Positions 40,069 to 49,307 of a stretch of DNA of 64,000 nucleotides are shown piece after piece; positions within the stretch are counted from its first letter, which is position 1, and each line of letters opens with the position of its first letter. The notes beneath the pieces are model-generated. The model ran no database searches, had not been told where the DNA came from, and worked only from the letters and a program-made list of their open reading frames with translations. Position numbers and translations under genes: made by a program. Origin of the DNA: Streptomyces sp. CB00316 (lineage in GTDB: Bacteria > Actinomycetota > Actinomycetes > Streptomycetales > Streptomycetaceae); contig NZ_LIXI01000007.1 of NCBI RefSeq assembly GCF_001905595.1, positions 328,613 through 392,612 of the forward strand, given 5' to 3'.

Positions 40069-41801
40069 TTGCCTGCCTCCTTGCCGCCGGCGAGGGCCTT
40101 GTCCGACTCGGAGTGGTACTCGAGCTGTTCGAGCGCCGCGATCTCCGGGTGGTGCAGGTCGAACGCCGGGGATTCGGAACGGATCCGCGGCAGGGTGAGG
40201 AAGTTGTGCCGCGGGGGCGGGCAGGATGTCGCCCACTCCAGCGAGCGGCCGTAACCCCAGGGGTCGTCGACCTCGACCTTCTTGCCGTACTTGGCGGTCT
40301 TCCAGACGTTGTAGAAGAACGGCAGCATCGACAGGCCGAGCACGAAGGACGCGATCGTGGAGATCGTGTTCAGCGCGGTGAAGCCGTCGGCGGCGAGGTA
40401 GTCCGCGTAGCGACGCGGCATTCCCTCGGCGCCGAGCCAGTGCTGCACCAGGAAGGTGCCGTGGAAGCCGACGAACAGCGTCCAGAAGGTGATCTTCCCG
40501 AGCCGCTCGTCCAGCATCTTGCCGGTGAACTTCGGCCACCAGAAGTGGAATCCGGAGAACATCGCGAAGACCACGGTGCCGAAGATGACGTAGTGGAAGT
40601 GCGCGACGACGAAGTACGAGTCGGAGACGTGGAAGTCCATCGGGGGCGAGGCCAGGATGACGCCGGTCAGACCACCGAAGGTGAAGGTGATCAGGAAGCC
40701 GACGGCCCAGAGCATCGGTGTCTCGAAGGACAACGACCCCTTCCACATCGTGCCGATCCAGTTGAAGAACTTCACACCCGTTGGCACCGCGATGAGGAAG
40801 GTCATGAAGGAGAAGAACGGCAACAGCACGCCGCCCGTCACATACATGTGGTGCGCCCACACCGTCACCGAAAGTCCGGCGATGGCGATCGTCGCGGCGA
40901 TCAGACCGATGTAGCCGAACATCGGCTTGCGGCTGAATACCGGGATGACCTCGGAGATGATTCCGAAGAACGGCAGGGCGATGATGTAGACCTCTGGGTG
41001 TCCGAAGAACCAGAAGAGGTGTTGCCACAGCAACGCGCCGCCGTTGGCGGAGTCGAAGATATGCGCACCGAATTTACGGTCCGCCTCCAGCGCGAAGAGC
41101 GCGGCGGCGAGAACCGGGAAGGCCAGCAGGACCAGGACACCGGTCAGCAGGACGTTCCAGGTGAAGATCGGCATGCGGAACATCGTCATGCCGGGGGCGC
41201 GCATACAGATGATCGTGGTGATGAAGTTGACCGAGCCGAGGATCGTGCCGAAGCCGGAGAAGGCCAGACCCATGATCCACATGTCGGCGCCGATGCCCGG
41301 CGAGCGGACCGCGTCGTTCAGCGGCGCGTAGGCGAACCAGCCGAAGTCGGCGGCGCCCTGCGGGGTGAGGAAGCCGGCCACCGCGATGAGCGAGCCGAAG
41401 AGGTACAGCCAGTACGCGAACATGTTCAGCCGCGGGAACGCCACATCGGGCGCGCCGATCTGCAACGGCATGATCCAGTTCGCGAACCCCGCGAACAGCG
41501 GCGTCGCGAACATCAGCAGCATGATCGTGCCGTGCATCGTGAACGCCTGGTTGAACTGCTCGTTCGACATGATCTGCGTGCCGGGACGAGCGAGCTCGGC
41601 GCGCATGAAGAGCGCCATGAGTCCGCCGATGATGAAGAAGGCGAACGACGTGACCAGGTAGAGCGAGCCGATCGTCTTGTGGTCAGTGGTGGTCATCCAC
41701 TTGACGACGACATTTCCCGGCTGCTTGCGGCGCACGGGCAGCTCGTCCTCGTACGAGTCGTCTGCCGGAGCCGCACCCTGAGGTTCGTTGAGGATGCTCA
41801 C
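40065..41801 (-). CDS. ctaD: Cytochrome c oxidase subunit I
   Basis: A 578-residue aa3 oxidase subunit I with 12 membrane helices. Haem/CuB ligands are in AFTMHGTIML, WFFGHPEVYII (cross-linked His-Tyr, K-channel), VWAHHMYVTG and VVAHFHYVIFG; TTDHKTIG is the conserved start of the first helix. The D-channel motif region APLNDAV and FITTI is present. It overlaps ctaC and ctaF by four bases each, so the three subunits are translationally coupled. Confidence 0.97.
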   Translation of the reverse strand: MSILNEPQGAAPADDSYEDELPVRRKQPGNVVVKWMTTTDHKTIGSLYLVTSFAFFIIGGLMALFMRAELARPGTQIMSNEQFNQAFTMHGTIMLLMFATPLFAGFANWIMPLQIGAPDVAFPRLNMFAYWLYLFGSLIAVAGFLTPQGAADFGWFAYAPLNDAVRSPGIGADMWIMGLAFSGFGTILGSVNFITTIICMRAPGMTMFRMPIFTWNVLLTGVLVLLAFPVLAAALFALEADRKFGAHIFDSANGGALLWQHLFWFFGHPEVYIIALPFFGIISEVIPVFSRKPMFGYIGLIAATIAIAGLSVTVWAHHMYVTGGVLLPFFSFMTFLIAVPTGVKFFNWIGTMWKGSLSFETPMLWAVGFLITFTFGGLTGVILASPPMDFHVSDSYFVVAHFHYVIFGTVVFAMFSGFHFWWPKFTGKMLDERLGKITFWTLFVGFHGTFLVQHWLGAEGMPRRYADYLAADGFTALNTISTIASFVLGLSMLPFFYNVWKTAKYGKKVEVDDPWGYGRSLEWATSCPPPRHNFLTLPRIRSESPAFDLHHPEIAALEQLEYHSESDKALAGGKEAGK

Positions 41802-42766
41802 AGTTGCTTCTTCTCCGAATTCCTGGCCGGGTCGGTCTGCTCGATGCCTGCCGGCATGTAGCCCGTCTGACCCTTCTCAGCCAGCTCCTTGAGGTGCTGC
41901 TGGTACCGCTCCGGGGAGACGACCTTGACGTTGAAGAGCATCCGGGAGTGGTCGACGCCGCAGAGCTCGGCGCACTTGCCCATGAAGGTGCCCTCCCGGT
42001 TGGGAGTGACCTCGAAGACGTTGGTGTGGCCCGGGATGACGTCCTGCTTCATGAGGAACGGCACCACCCAGAAGGAGTGGATGACGTCACGCGAAGTGAG
42101 GACGAAGCGGACCTTCTCCCCCTTCGGCAGCCACAGGGTCGGGCCCGGGTTGCCGTTCTGGGGGTTGCGCGTCCCGGGGATGCCCGCGTCGTAGACACCG
42201 GTGGCGTCCTTCGGGAAGTCATCCTGGTACTTCTGGGGGATGGCGTCGAGTTCCTTGGGGATCTCGCTGCCCGCAGCGGGCTGGCCTTCCACCTTCTCGA
42301 TGTAGTTGAAGCCCCAGCTCCACTGGTAACCGACCACGTTGATGGTGTGGGCCGGCTTGTCGGAGAGCTCGAGGAGCTTCGACTCATCACGCGCGGTGAA
42401 GTAGAAGAGCACCGAGACGATGATGAGGGGAACCACTGTGTACAACGCCTCGATGGGCATGTTGTACCTGGTCTGCGGAGGAACCTCCACCTTGGTGCGG
42501 CTACGCCGGTGGAAGAAGACGCTCCAGAGGATCAGCCCCCAGACAAGGACACCCGTGACGAGCGCTGCCGCCCACGAGCCTTGCCAGAGGGAGAGGATCC
42601 GAGGGGCCTCTTCCGTCACCGGGGTGGGCATACCGAGGCGGGGAAAATCCTCCCAGTTGTATGAACAACCGGAGGCCGTCGCCAGGACCAGGCCCGCAGT
42701 CAGCACCTGCGGCAGCTTCCGCCGCATCGGGCGCCGCGACGAGCGGTCGGAGCCGTTGGGACTCAC
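41798..42766 (-). CDS. ctaC: Cytochrome c oxidase subunit II (CuA)
   Basis: A 322-residue subunit II. The signal ends at a lipobox-like ATASGCSYN, followed by two membrane helices (about residues 50-115) and the cupredoxin domain with CuA ligands in VIHSFWV, and CAELCGVDHSRM. It receives electrons from QcrC. The GTG at 42766 has GGGAAGG seven bases upstream and is preferred to the longer open frame. Its upstream 270-bp region is shared with the divergent cysteine desulfurase fusion. Confidence 0.95.
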   Translation of the reverse strand: MSPNGSDRSSRRPMRRKLPQVLTAGLVLATASGCSYNWEDFPRLGMPTPVTEEAPRILSLWQGSWAAALVTGVLVWGLILWSVFFHRRSRTKVEVPPQTRYNMPIEALYTVVPLIIVSVLFYFTARDESKLLELSDKPAHTINVVGYQWSWGFNYIEKVEGQPAAGSEIPKELDAIPQKYQDDFPKDATGVYDAGIPGTRNPQNGNPGPTLWLPKGEKVRFVLTSRDVIHSFWVVPFLMKQDVIPGHTNVFEVTPNREGTFMGKCAELCGVDHSRMLFNVKVVSPERYQQHLKELAEKGQTGYMPAGIEQTDPARNSEKKQL

Positions 42767-43026
42767 GTAGCGCCTTCCCGAGAGTCTCGCCCGCACGGTC
42801 GGCGCGCCCGTCTCTGTGGTCGGTCGCCGTCCCTGTCGCGGGCAGGGGTTTGGATGTTTATGCGGACCAAACCCTACTGGACGCTATTTGGGGTCGCGCG
42901 GGGAGGGTGCCCAACGCGCCGCCCGACTCCCCGAAGGGGTGGAATCGGGGCCTCCGGACGCCATCTGACGCCCTCTCTCCCAGGCCGGGGCGGGCAGGTG
43001 GCTGCGGGGCGGGACCGGCTGCGGGC

Positions 43027-43032
43027 TAGCGT
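43027..43032 (+). promoter_or_regulatory. Candidate -10 of a leaderless promoter
   Basis: TAGCGT ends six bases before the GTG start at 43039 with no ribosome-binding site between, the same geometry as at positions 56, 6131 and 57699. Confidence 0.5.
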
Positions 43033-43038
43033 GGCGGT

Positions 43039-44421
43039 GTGCCCTACTTCGACGCCGCCTCCGCCGCCCCCCTGCACCCCGTCGCCCGCCAGGCGCTGCT
43101 TGCCGCGCTCGACGAGGGCTGGGCCGATCCCGCCCGCCTGTACCGGGAGGGGCGCCGCGCCCGGCTGCTGCTGGACGCTGCCCGGGAGGCCGCCGCGGAC
43201 GCCGTCGGCTGCCGTCCGGACGAGCTGGTCTTCACCTCTTCGGGGACGACCGCGGTGCACGCGGGAGTTGCCGGAGCTCTTTCGGGGCGTCGGCGTGTCG
43301 GCCGCCATATGGCCCTCTCGGCGGTCGAACACTCCTCGGTGCTCCATGCCGCGGGGGCCCACGAGGCGGCGGGCGGCTCGTCCACCGGGGTGCCGGTGGG
43401 ACGGTCGGGTGCGGTGGACCCGGCGGCGTACGCCGGTGCGCTGCGCGCCGACACCGCGCTGGCCTGTCTCCAGTCGGCCAACCACGAGGTGGGGACCGAG
43501 CAGCCGGTGGAGGAGGTGGCCGCACTGTGCGCCGAGGCGGGGGTGCCGCTGCTGGTGGACGCCGCCCAGTCGCTGGGGTGGGGGCCGGTGGCGGGCGGCT
43601 GGTCGCTGCTGGCGGCGAGCGCGCACAAGTGGGGCGGGCCGGCCGGGGTGGGACTGCTGGCGGTACGCAAGGGGGTACGGTTCGCCCCGCACGGCCCGGC
43701 CGGGGAGCGGGAGTCGGGCCGGGCGCCGGGGTTCGAGAACCTGCCGGCGATCGTGGCGGCGGCGGCCTCGCTGCGCGCGGTACGGGACGAGGCGGCGGTG
43801 GAGGCGGAGCGGCTGCGGGCGCTGGTCGGCCGGATCCGGTCGGTGGTGGCCGAGCGGGTGGGCGATGTGGAGGTGGTGGGCGATCCGGAGCGGCGGCTGC
43901 CGCATCTGGTCACCTTCTCCTGTCTCTATGTCGACGGGGAGACCCTCCTCCACGAACTGGACCGGCACGGATTCTCCGTATCATCCGGTTCGTCCTGCAC
44001 CAGCAGCACGCTGGAGCCGAGCCATGTGCTCAGGGCGATGGGCGTGCTGTCCGAGGGGAACGTCCGCGTGTCGCTGCCGATGGGCACGGCGGAAGCGGAC
44101 GTGGACCGGTTCCTGGAGGTGCTGCCCGGGGTGGTCGCGGAGGTACGGGAGCGGCTCGGCGCCCCGGTCGCCTCGCCCCCGCCCCCCTCCCCCGCCGCGT
44201 CCCTGGTGGTGGACGCGCTCGGCCGGCGCTGCCCGATCCCGGTGATCGAGCTCGCAAAGGTGATCGGGGAGGTACCGGTGGGCGCCACGGTGACGGTGCT
44301 CGCCGACGACGAGGCGGCGCGGCTGGACATCCCCGCCTGGTGCCAGATGCGCGAGCAGGAGTACGTGGGCGAGGAGCCGGCGGACCGGGGTTCGGCCTAT
44401 GTGGTCCGCCGGCTCTCCTGA
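43039..44421 (+). CDS. Cysteine desulfurase fused to a TusA-type sulfur carrier
   Basis: A 460-residue two-domain protein. Residues 1-375 are an IscS/NifS-type desulfurase: VFTSSGTTAVHAGV (PLP phosphate), LLVDAAQSLGWGP, the PLP Lys in ASAHKWGGPAGVG and the persulfide Cys in SGSSCTSSTLEPSHVL. Residues about 385-460 are a TusA/SirA domain with the carrier Cys in GRRCPIPVIELAKVI. The fusion would hand persulfide sulfur directly from desulfurase to carrier, for tRNA thiolation or molybdenum cofactor/other thio-transfer. The GTG at 43039 is probably leaderless. It ends three bases before the convergent adenosine kinase gene. Confidence 0.93.
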   Translation: MPYFDAASAAPLHPVARQALLAALDEGWADPARLYREGRRARLLLDAAREAAADAVGCRPDELVFTSSGTTAVHAGVAGALSGRRRVGRHMALSAVEHSSVLHAAGAHEAAGGSSTGVPVGRSGAVDPAAYAGALRADTALACLQSANHEVGTEQPVEEVAALCAEAGVPLLVDAAQSLGWGPVAGGWSLLAASAHKWGGPAGVGLLAVRKGVRFAPHGPAGERESGRAPGFENLPAIVAAAASLRAVRDEAAVEAERLRALVGRIRSVVAERVGDVEVVGDPERRLPHLVTFSCLYVDGETLLHELDRHGFSVSSGSSCTSSTLEPSHVLRAMGVLSEGNVRVSLPMGTAEADVDRFLEVLPGVVAEVRERLGAPVASPPPPSPAASLVVDALGRRCPIPVIELAKVIGEVPVGATVTVLADDEAARLDIPAWCQMREQEYVGEEPADRGSAYVVRRLS

Positions 44422-44424
44422 GGG

Positions 44425-45399
44425 CTAGACGAGGTGCTGCTGGACCTCGGCGGCGGCCTCGTGGCCGTACGCCTTGGTGAAGCGGTCCATGAAGTTGGTG
44501 CGGCGCAGGGTGTACTCCTGGGTGCCGACCGTCTCGATGACCAGGGTGGCGAGCATGCAGCCGACCTGGGCGGCGCGCTCCAGGCCGACGCCCCAGGCGA
44601 GGCCGGAGAGGAACCCGGCCCGGAACGCGTCGCCGACGCCGGTCGGGTCGGCCTTGGTGTCCTCCTCGGGGCAGCCGACCTCGATGACGGGCTCGCCGAC
44701 CCGCTCGATCCGGACACCGCGGGAGCCGAGCGTGGTGACGCGGTGGCCGACCTTGGAGAGGATCTCCTCGTCGCTCCAGCCGGTCTTGGACTCGATGAGC
44801 CCCTTCTCGTACTCGTTGGCGAAGAGGTACGTGGCGCCGTCCAGCAGGATGCGGATCTCGTCGCCGTTCATCCGCGCGATCTGCTGCGAGAAGTCCGCGG
44901 CGAACGGGATGTTCCGGGAGCGGCACTCCTCCGTGTGGCGGAGCATCGCCTCCGGGTCGTCCGCGCCGATCGAGACCAGGTCGAGGCCGCCCACACGGTC
45001 CGCGACGCTCTTCAGCTCGATGAGGCGGGCCTCGCTCATCGCGCCCGTGTAGAAGGAGCCGATCTGGTTGTGGTCGGCGTCGGTGGTGCAGACGAAGCGG
45101 GCGGTGTGCAGGACCTCGGAGATCCGGACCGACCCGGTCTCGACTCCGTGCCGGTCCAGCCAGGCGCGGTACTCGTCGAAGTCGGAGCCCGCGGCGCCCA
45201 CGAGGATCGGCTTGGTGCCGAGCAGGCCCATGCCGAAGCAGATGTTGGCGGCGACACCGCCCCGGCGCACATCGAGGTTGTCGACCAGGAAGGAGAGGGA
45301 GACCGTGTGCAGCTGATCCGCGACCAGCTGGTCGGCGAAGCGGCCGGGGAAGGTCATGAGGTGATCGGTGGCGATGGAGCCGGTGACTGCGATACGCAC
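44425..45399 (-). CDS. adoK: Actinobacterial adenosine kinase (PfkB family)
   Basis: A 324-residue ribokinase-fold protein. The N-terminus IAVTGSIATDHLMTFPGRF, the GGVAANICFGMGLLG block and the catalytic DPTGVGDAFRAGFLSG closely follow M. tuberculosis adenosine kinase, an unusual bacterial type closer to PfkB sugar kinases. It would convert adenosine to AMP in purine salvage. The GTG at 45399, with AGGAG 12 bases upstream, gives MRIAVTGSIATD. A sugar substrate cannot be excluded. Confidence 0.9.
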   Translation of the reverse strand: MRIAVTGSIATDHLMTFPGRFADQLVADQLHTVSLSFLVDNLDVRRGGVAANICFGMGLLGTKPILVGAAGSDFDEYRAWLDRHGVETGSVRISEVLHTARFVCTTDADHNQIGSFYTGAMSEARLIELKSVADRVGGLDLVSIGADDPEAMLRHTEECRSRNIPFAADFSQQIARMNGDEIRILLDGATYLFANEYEKGLIESKTGWSDEEILSKVGHRVTTLGSRGVRIERVGEPVIEVGCPEEDTKADPTGVGDAFRAGFLSGLAWGVGLERAAQVGCMLATLVIETVGTQEYTLRRTNFMDRFTKAYGHEAAAEVQQHLV

Positions 45400-45555
45400 G
45401 GGGAGGCTTCTCCTGCGGAAGGCGAAGGGCCGAGGTGCGCCCTCCGGGACGGCGTGACAGTTCACGCTACCGGGTGAGCTCTCCAGGCGGGAAAAGGGGA
45501 AACTACCCGATAGTAGGTCTTTCTACCTGAGCGTGACCGTGGTTACGGTGCGGAT

Positions 45556-45753
45556 ATGTCGAACCACACCGCATCGCGAGAGTCCGAAGTGAGCCTGGCC
45601 GAGCTGCGCGGGGACTGCGCGCGCATGGCTCCGCACTGGGCCGCGCCCCAGAAGGCCGTCACCGTGCCCGTGAAGCCGTCCCTGATCCACGGGGTGACGG
45701 TGCCGCCCGCTTCGGCGCGGCTGATCGACGCGACTCCCGAGTACGGGGACTGA
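45556..45753 (+). CDS. Small conserved-looking hypothetical protein
   Basis: A 65-residue hydrophilic protein with no recognised domain; Pro/Val-rich near AVTVPVKPSLIHGVTVPPAS. No Shine-Dalgarno is present; TACGGT (45544-45549) lies six bases before the ATG, the leaderless geometry. It is divergent from adoK. Coding is likely but rests only on ORF, context and promoter geometry. Confidence 0.6.
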   Translation: MSNHTASRESEVSLAELRGDCARMAPHWAAPQKAVTVPVKPSLIHGVTVPPASARLIDATPEYGD

Positions 45754-45883
45754 TTCCCACGCCGCACGGGAGCCGCGTCCTCCGGACGGGAACCGCATCC
45801 TCCTCCGCTCCGTCCCACCGGTGCCCCCGTCCGGGGGCACGCGGTAGTGGACGCGACGGCAACGCAGTCGAAGGAGCGATCCG

Positions 45884-47314
45884 GTGAGCACCGAGCGACC
45901 CGACAACGACGTGACCGGCCCCCGGCGGCGGCGTCCGCCGCTCGCGGTGGCCTCGGTGGCGGCAGCGGTGCTGCTGGCCGGGGGCGGCGGGGCCTACTGG
46001 GCCTCCACCGCGTCCGGCGACGGCAGCCCGGCGGGCGGCAGCGCCTCCCGCGACAAGGCCCCCGTGCTGGCCCTGGACGCCGCCGAGGCGGGCCCTGCCA
46101 CGCCCGGCGACCCGAGCACACCGCCCCCGGGCATCGCCCCGGGTGAACCCGACCCGAACGGTCCGCCCGTGGTCTACCGGGCAGCGGGCCAGCTCCCCGA
46201 CGGCCCCGACGAGGCGGCGGTCCACCGCGCCACGGGCACGGTCGCGTCGGCGGAGGTCGCGCGGCTGGCGAAGGTGCTCGGCATTCCGGGGACCCCGCGA
46301 ACCGTGGACGCGTCATGGGTGGTCGGTGACGAGGACGGGCCCGGCGCGCTCCTGAAGGTCACCAAGCAGGCCCCGGGCACCTGGACGTTCGCCCGCACCA
46401 TCCCCACGAAGCCCTGCGATCCGGGGAAGATGTGCGCGAACCAGAGCCCGCCGGAGGCGGACGGTCAGCCGGTGAGCGAGAAGGCGGCGAAGGCCGCCGC
46501 GGTGCCCGTGCTCAAGGCCGTCGGCCAGGACGACGCGGCGCTCACCGCGGGCCAGCTCATGGGCGACGTACGCGTGGTGAACGCGGACCCGAAGGTGGAC
46601 GGGCTGCCCACGTACGGCTGGTCGACCGGGGTGCAGGTCGGCCCGGACGGCACGGTGGTCGGGGGCAGCGGACAGCTGAAGGCGCTGGAGAAGGGCGACA
46701 CCTACCCGGTGATCGGGGCCGACGCGGCGCTCGAACAGCTCAACCAGGCGGGCAAGGCCAAGGGGGACGGCGGCAAGGACATCGGTGGCTGCGCCACTCC
46801 CGTACCGCTGGAGGGTGAGCCGAAGCCTTCGGACCCGCAGTGCGTGCCGCCGAACGGCAAGCGGGCGCCGGTGACACAGACGGTCGAGGACGCGGAGTTC
46901 GGCCTGGCCCTCCGGTACGTGGAGGGCCGGCAGACCCTCGTACCGTCCTGGCTGTTCCACGTCCGCCAGGGGACGGGCGGGCCGGAGAGCACGGTCACCC
47001 AGATCGCGGTGGCGCCGGAGTTCGTCGAGAAGCCCACGGCCCCGACGCCCTCGGGTGACCGGAAGGCGACCTCGTACGCGGCCGACGGCCGGACGCTCGA
47101 GGTGACCTTCTGGGGCGGCGTCTGCTCCGCGTACACGGCGAGCGCCGAGGAGAGCCCGGGGCAGGTGCGGATCACCATCACGGAGAAGGCGCAGAAGGGC
47201 GGCGCCTGCATCATGATCGCCAAGGAGCTGAAGCGGACGGTGACGCTGGAGAAGCCGCTGGGCGACCGGACGGTGATCGACGCGGAGAGCGGGGCCACGG
47301 TGCCGCGCAGCTGA
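45884..47314 (+). CDS. Membrane-anchored secreted protein of unknown function
   Basis: A 476-residue protein. A short cytoplasmic N-terminus with RRRR is followed by one hydrophobic helix (about residues 20-42, VASVAAAVLLAGGGGAYWAS), a Pro/Gly-rich linker and a large extracellular region with four or more cysteines (CDPGKMC, GGCATPV, DPQCVPP, GVCSAY, GGACIM), suggesting disulfides. No enzymatic motif is recognised. The GTG at 45884 has AAGGAG seven bases upstream. A strong hairpin ends the unit. Confidence 0.82.
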   Translation: MSTERPDNDVTGPRRRRPPLAVASVAAAVLLAGGGGAYWASTASGDGSPAGGSASRDKAPVLALDAAEAGPATPGDPSTPPPGIAPGEPDPNGPPVVYRAAGQLPDGPDEAAVHRATGTVASAEVARLAKVLGIPGTPRTVDASWVVGDEDGPGALLKVTKQAPGTWTFARTIPTKPCDPGKMCANQSPPEADGQPVSEKAAKAAAVPVLKAVGQDDAALTAGQLMGDVRVVNADPKVDGLPTYGWSTGVQVGPDGTVVGGSGQLKALEKGDTYPVIGADAALEQLNQAGKAKGDGGKDIGGCATPVPLEGEPKPSDPQCVPPNGKRAPVTQTVEDAEFGLALRYVEGRQTLVPSWLFHVRQGTGGPESTVTQIAVAPEFVEKPTAPTPSGDRKATSYAADGRTLEVTFWGGVCSAYTASAEESPGQVRITITEKAQKGGACIMIAKELKRTVTLEKPLGDRTVIDAESGATVPRS

Positions 47315-47323
47315 GTCGAGGCC

Positions 47324-47368
47324 ATACGAGGGCGGCCCCGGGAATCGTTCCCGGGGCCGCCCTCGTAT
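47324..47368. terminator. Bidirectional terminator
   Basis: A perfect 21-bp stem (47324-47344 with 47348-47368) and a 3-base loop between the secreted-protein gene and the convergent erpA. Confidence 0.92.
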
Positions 47369-47387
47369 GTCTCTGCTCTCGCAGCGG

Positions 47388-47744
47388 TTAGCTGAACGAG
47401 TCGCCGCAGGCGCAGGAGCCGGTGGCGTTCGGGTTGTCGATCGTGAAGCCCTGCTTCTCGATGGTGTCGACGAAGTCGATGGAGGCGCCGCCCAGGTACG
47501 GGGCGCTCATGCGGTCGGTGACGACCTTGACGCCGTCGAAGTCCTTGACGACATCGCCGTCGAGCGAACGCTCGTCGAAGAAGAGCTGATAGCGCAGGCC
47601 CGAGCAACCGCCGGGCTGGACGGCGACGCGCAGCGCCAGGTCCTCGCGGCCTTCCTGCTCCAGCAGGCCCTTGACCTTGGCTGCGGCGGCGTCGGACAGG
47701 AGGATGCCGTCGCTCACGGTGGTGGTCTCGTCCGATACGGACAT
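47388..47744 (-). CDS. erpA: Iron-sulfur cluster insertion protein (A-type carrier)
   Basis: A 118-residue HesB/IscA-type carrier. The three cluster cysteines are in GGCSGLRYQLFF and GSCACGDSFS. It delivers [4Fe-4S] clusters to apo-enzymes. The ATG at 47744 follows GGGAGAAG. The promoter and a palindrome are just upstream. It is the last recognisable gene of the core block: in S. coelicolor I recall the nad genes follow, but here accessory DNA begins. Confidence 0.94.
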   Translation of the reverse strand: MSVSDETTTVSDGILLSDAAAAKVKGLLEQEGREDLALRVAVQPGGCSGLRYQLFFDERSLDGDVVKDFDGVKVVTDRMSAPYLGGASIDFVDTIEKQGFTIDNPNATGSCACGDSFS

Positions 47745-48076
47745 CTGCTTCTCTCCCGGGTTGTACGGACTGCTTGCCGACGGTTCAACCGTCTCAGCCG
47801 CGGATTCATTCCGGGCCAAGCGCTTGTCTGTTCCTTTTCATGCTCGCACACCCGGCCGTCCAGGGTCCGCCCGCCCGTGAGCAGCGGGTGCTGCGGAAGC
47901 GCAGTAGTCCGCGCTTCGCGAGCAGCGCCGCTTCCCCGGCTCGATGAGCAGTCCCGACGCACTCAACCGATGACAGCACAACTCTCCGTAATCGGGCGCT
48001 GACAATGTGGTTAGCGTCCAGTCGCTGCCGGCCTCCACCTACTGCTCGTGAATCCGGCGGCGAGAGGGGCGGGAAG
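47745..48076. other. Intergenic junction between erpA and the accessory region
   Basis: 332 bases without a convincing gene. The first 50 contain the erpA promoter and a palindrome (47779-47793). The rest (47830-48070) holds short GC-rich repeats and no ORF I trust. I found no clear transposon terminal inverted repeat. Confidence 0.6.
47760..47793 (-). promoter_or_regulatory. erpA promoter with overlapping palindromic operator candidate
   Basis: On the minus strand, TTGAAC (47783-47788) and TACAAC (47760-47765) are 17 bases apart. The -35 is centred in a perfect palindrome, GACGGTT-C-AACCGTC (47779-47793). A repressor bound there would block the -35. Confidence 0.55.
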
Positions 48077-48163
48077 ATGACGACGCAGGTGTTCTCCGAT
48101 GAGGAATCGGGAGGCCCTGCGCTCGTTCCCGACGATCGGCAAGGACAAGCTGATCCGTTACTC
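48077..48163 (+). pseudogene. Remnant of a Tn3-family transposase N-terminus
   Basis: The first codons read MTTQVFSDEE; after a one-frame shift the DNA continues REALRSFPTIGKDKLIRY. Joined, this matches the DUF4158 N-terminus of Tn3-family transposases as I recall it (VFSDEEL..LRSFPEIG.DELIRYF). The rest, roughly 950 residues, is missing: the monooxygenase pseudogene starts at the same point. Both frameshift and truncation show a dead copy. Confidence 0.7.
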
Positions 48164-49120
48164 GCCCGGCTCGCCGACCGGCGCGGCTTCACCCGCTACT
48201 GGATGAACGAGCACCACGCCATGCCCGGCGTCTCCACCTCCAGCCCACCCGTCCTGCTGTCCCGGCTCACCGCGGAGACCAGCAGGCTACGGCTCGGCGC
48301 GGGCGGGATCATGCTGCCGAACCACCCGCCGCTGGTCGTCGCCGAACAGTTCGGCATGCTCAACGCCCTCGCCCCCGGCCGCATCGACCTGGGCCTGGGC
48401 CGCGCCCCGGGCACCGACCACGCCACGGCCACCGCGCCGCGGCGCGGGCGACGCCGAGGACTTCCCCCAGCAGGTCGCCGAGCTGCCGCACTTCCTCGGC
48501 GACGACTTCCCGGCCGAGCACCCCTACGCCAACCGCGTGTACGCCGTCCCCGGGCCCGCCCAGGACCGGCTCAACGGCGTCATCCCGACCACCGGCCGCC
48601 TGCCCGTGTGGCTGCTCGGCTCATCCGGCTACTCGGCACAGCTCGCCGCCCGGCTCGGCCTGCCGTTCGCCTTCGCCGCACACTTCAACCCGCGCGACGC
48701 CGTGTCCGCCCTGCGCCCGTACCGCCGACGGCTCACTCCGTCCGAGGCCCTGGCCGAGCCGTACGCACTGGTCAGTTTCACCGTCGCGGCATCCGACGAC
48801 GAGCGTGAGCCCGCCGCCAGGCCGGCACCCTCGCACACGCCATGCTCCGCATGTCCCAGCGCGAGTCCTACCTGCTGCCCTCCCCCGAGGAAGTGGCCAC
48901 CTACACCTACGACACCGAGGAACGCCGAGCCGTCGACGACTGGCTGACCCAGGTCCCGTACGGCACCCCCGAGCAGGTCACCGCCCACCTGAACCAGGTC
49001 CAGCGGGACTCCGACGCCGACGAACTCATGATCGGCAGCGTCGGCCACTCCCTCCGGGCCCGGCTGCGTTCCACCGAGCTGATCGCCGACGCCTACGGCA
49101 TGCCCGACAACCCGCACTGA
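48158..49120 (+). pseudogene. Luciferase-like monooxygenase pseudogene (truncated, two frameshifts)
   Basis: Flavin-dependent luciferase-like monooxygenase sequence is recognisable in three pieces. Piece 1 (48158 to about 48440) has RYWMNEHHAMPGVSTSSPPV, LRLGAGGIMLPNHPPLVVAE and GRIDLGLGRAPGTD. Piece 2, in another frame (about 48440-48815), has DAEDFPQQVAELPHFLGDDF, LPVWLLGSSGYSAQLAARLG and FAAHFNPRDA. Piece 3, back in the first frame (about 48818-49120), has QAGTLAHAMLRMS and ends at TGA. The N-terminal strand and first helix are missing, replaced by the transposase remnant. Two frameshifts plus a truncation argue for decay rather than sequencing error alone. Confidence 0.85.
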
Positions 49121-49307
49121 CACGGGGCGGCCGGACCGCCGCCCTCCCCCCTTCATCACCGATTCCTCCTGATCCTCCAGGAGTTACGAGGAGGCCCCGT
49201 GGCCACCGTCCTTGTCCTGTCCGGCAGCCCGGATTGTTCATAATGCCTAGCCGGGACATGAAACACGTTCGGGCGCACACACCCAGGCACCGCTCCGTGG
49301 TTCGTGG

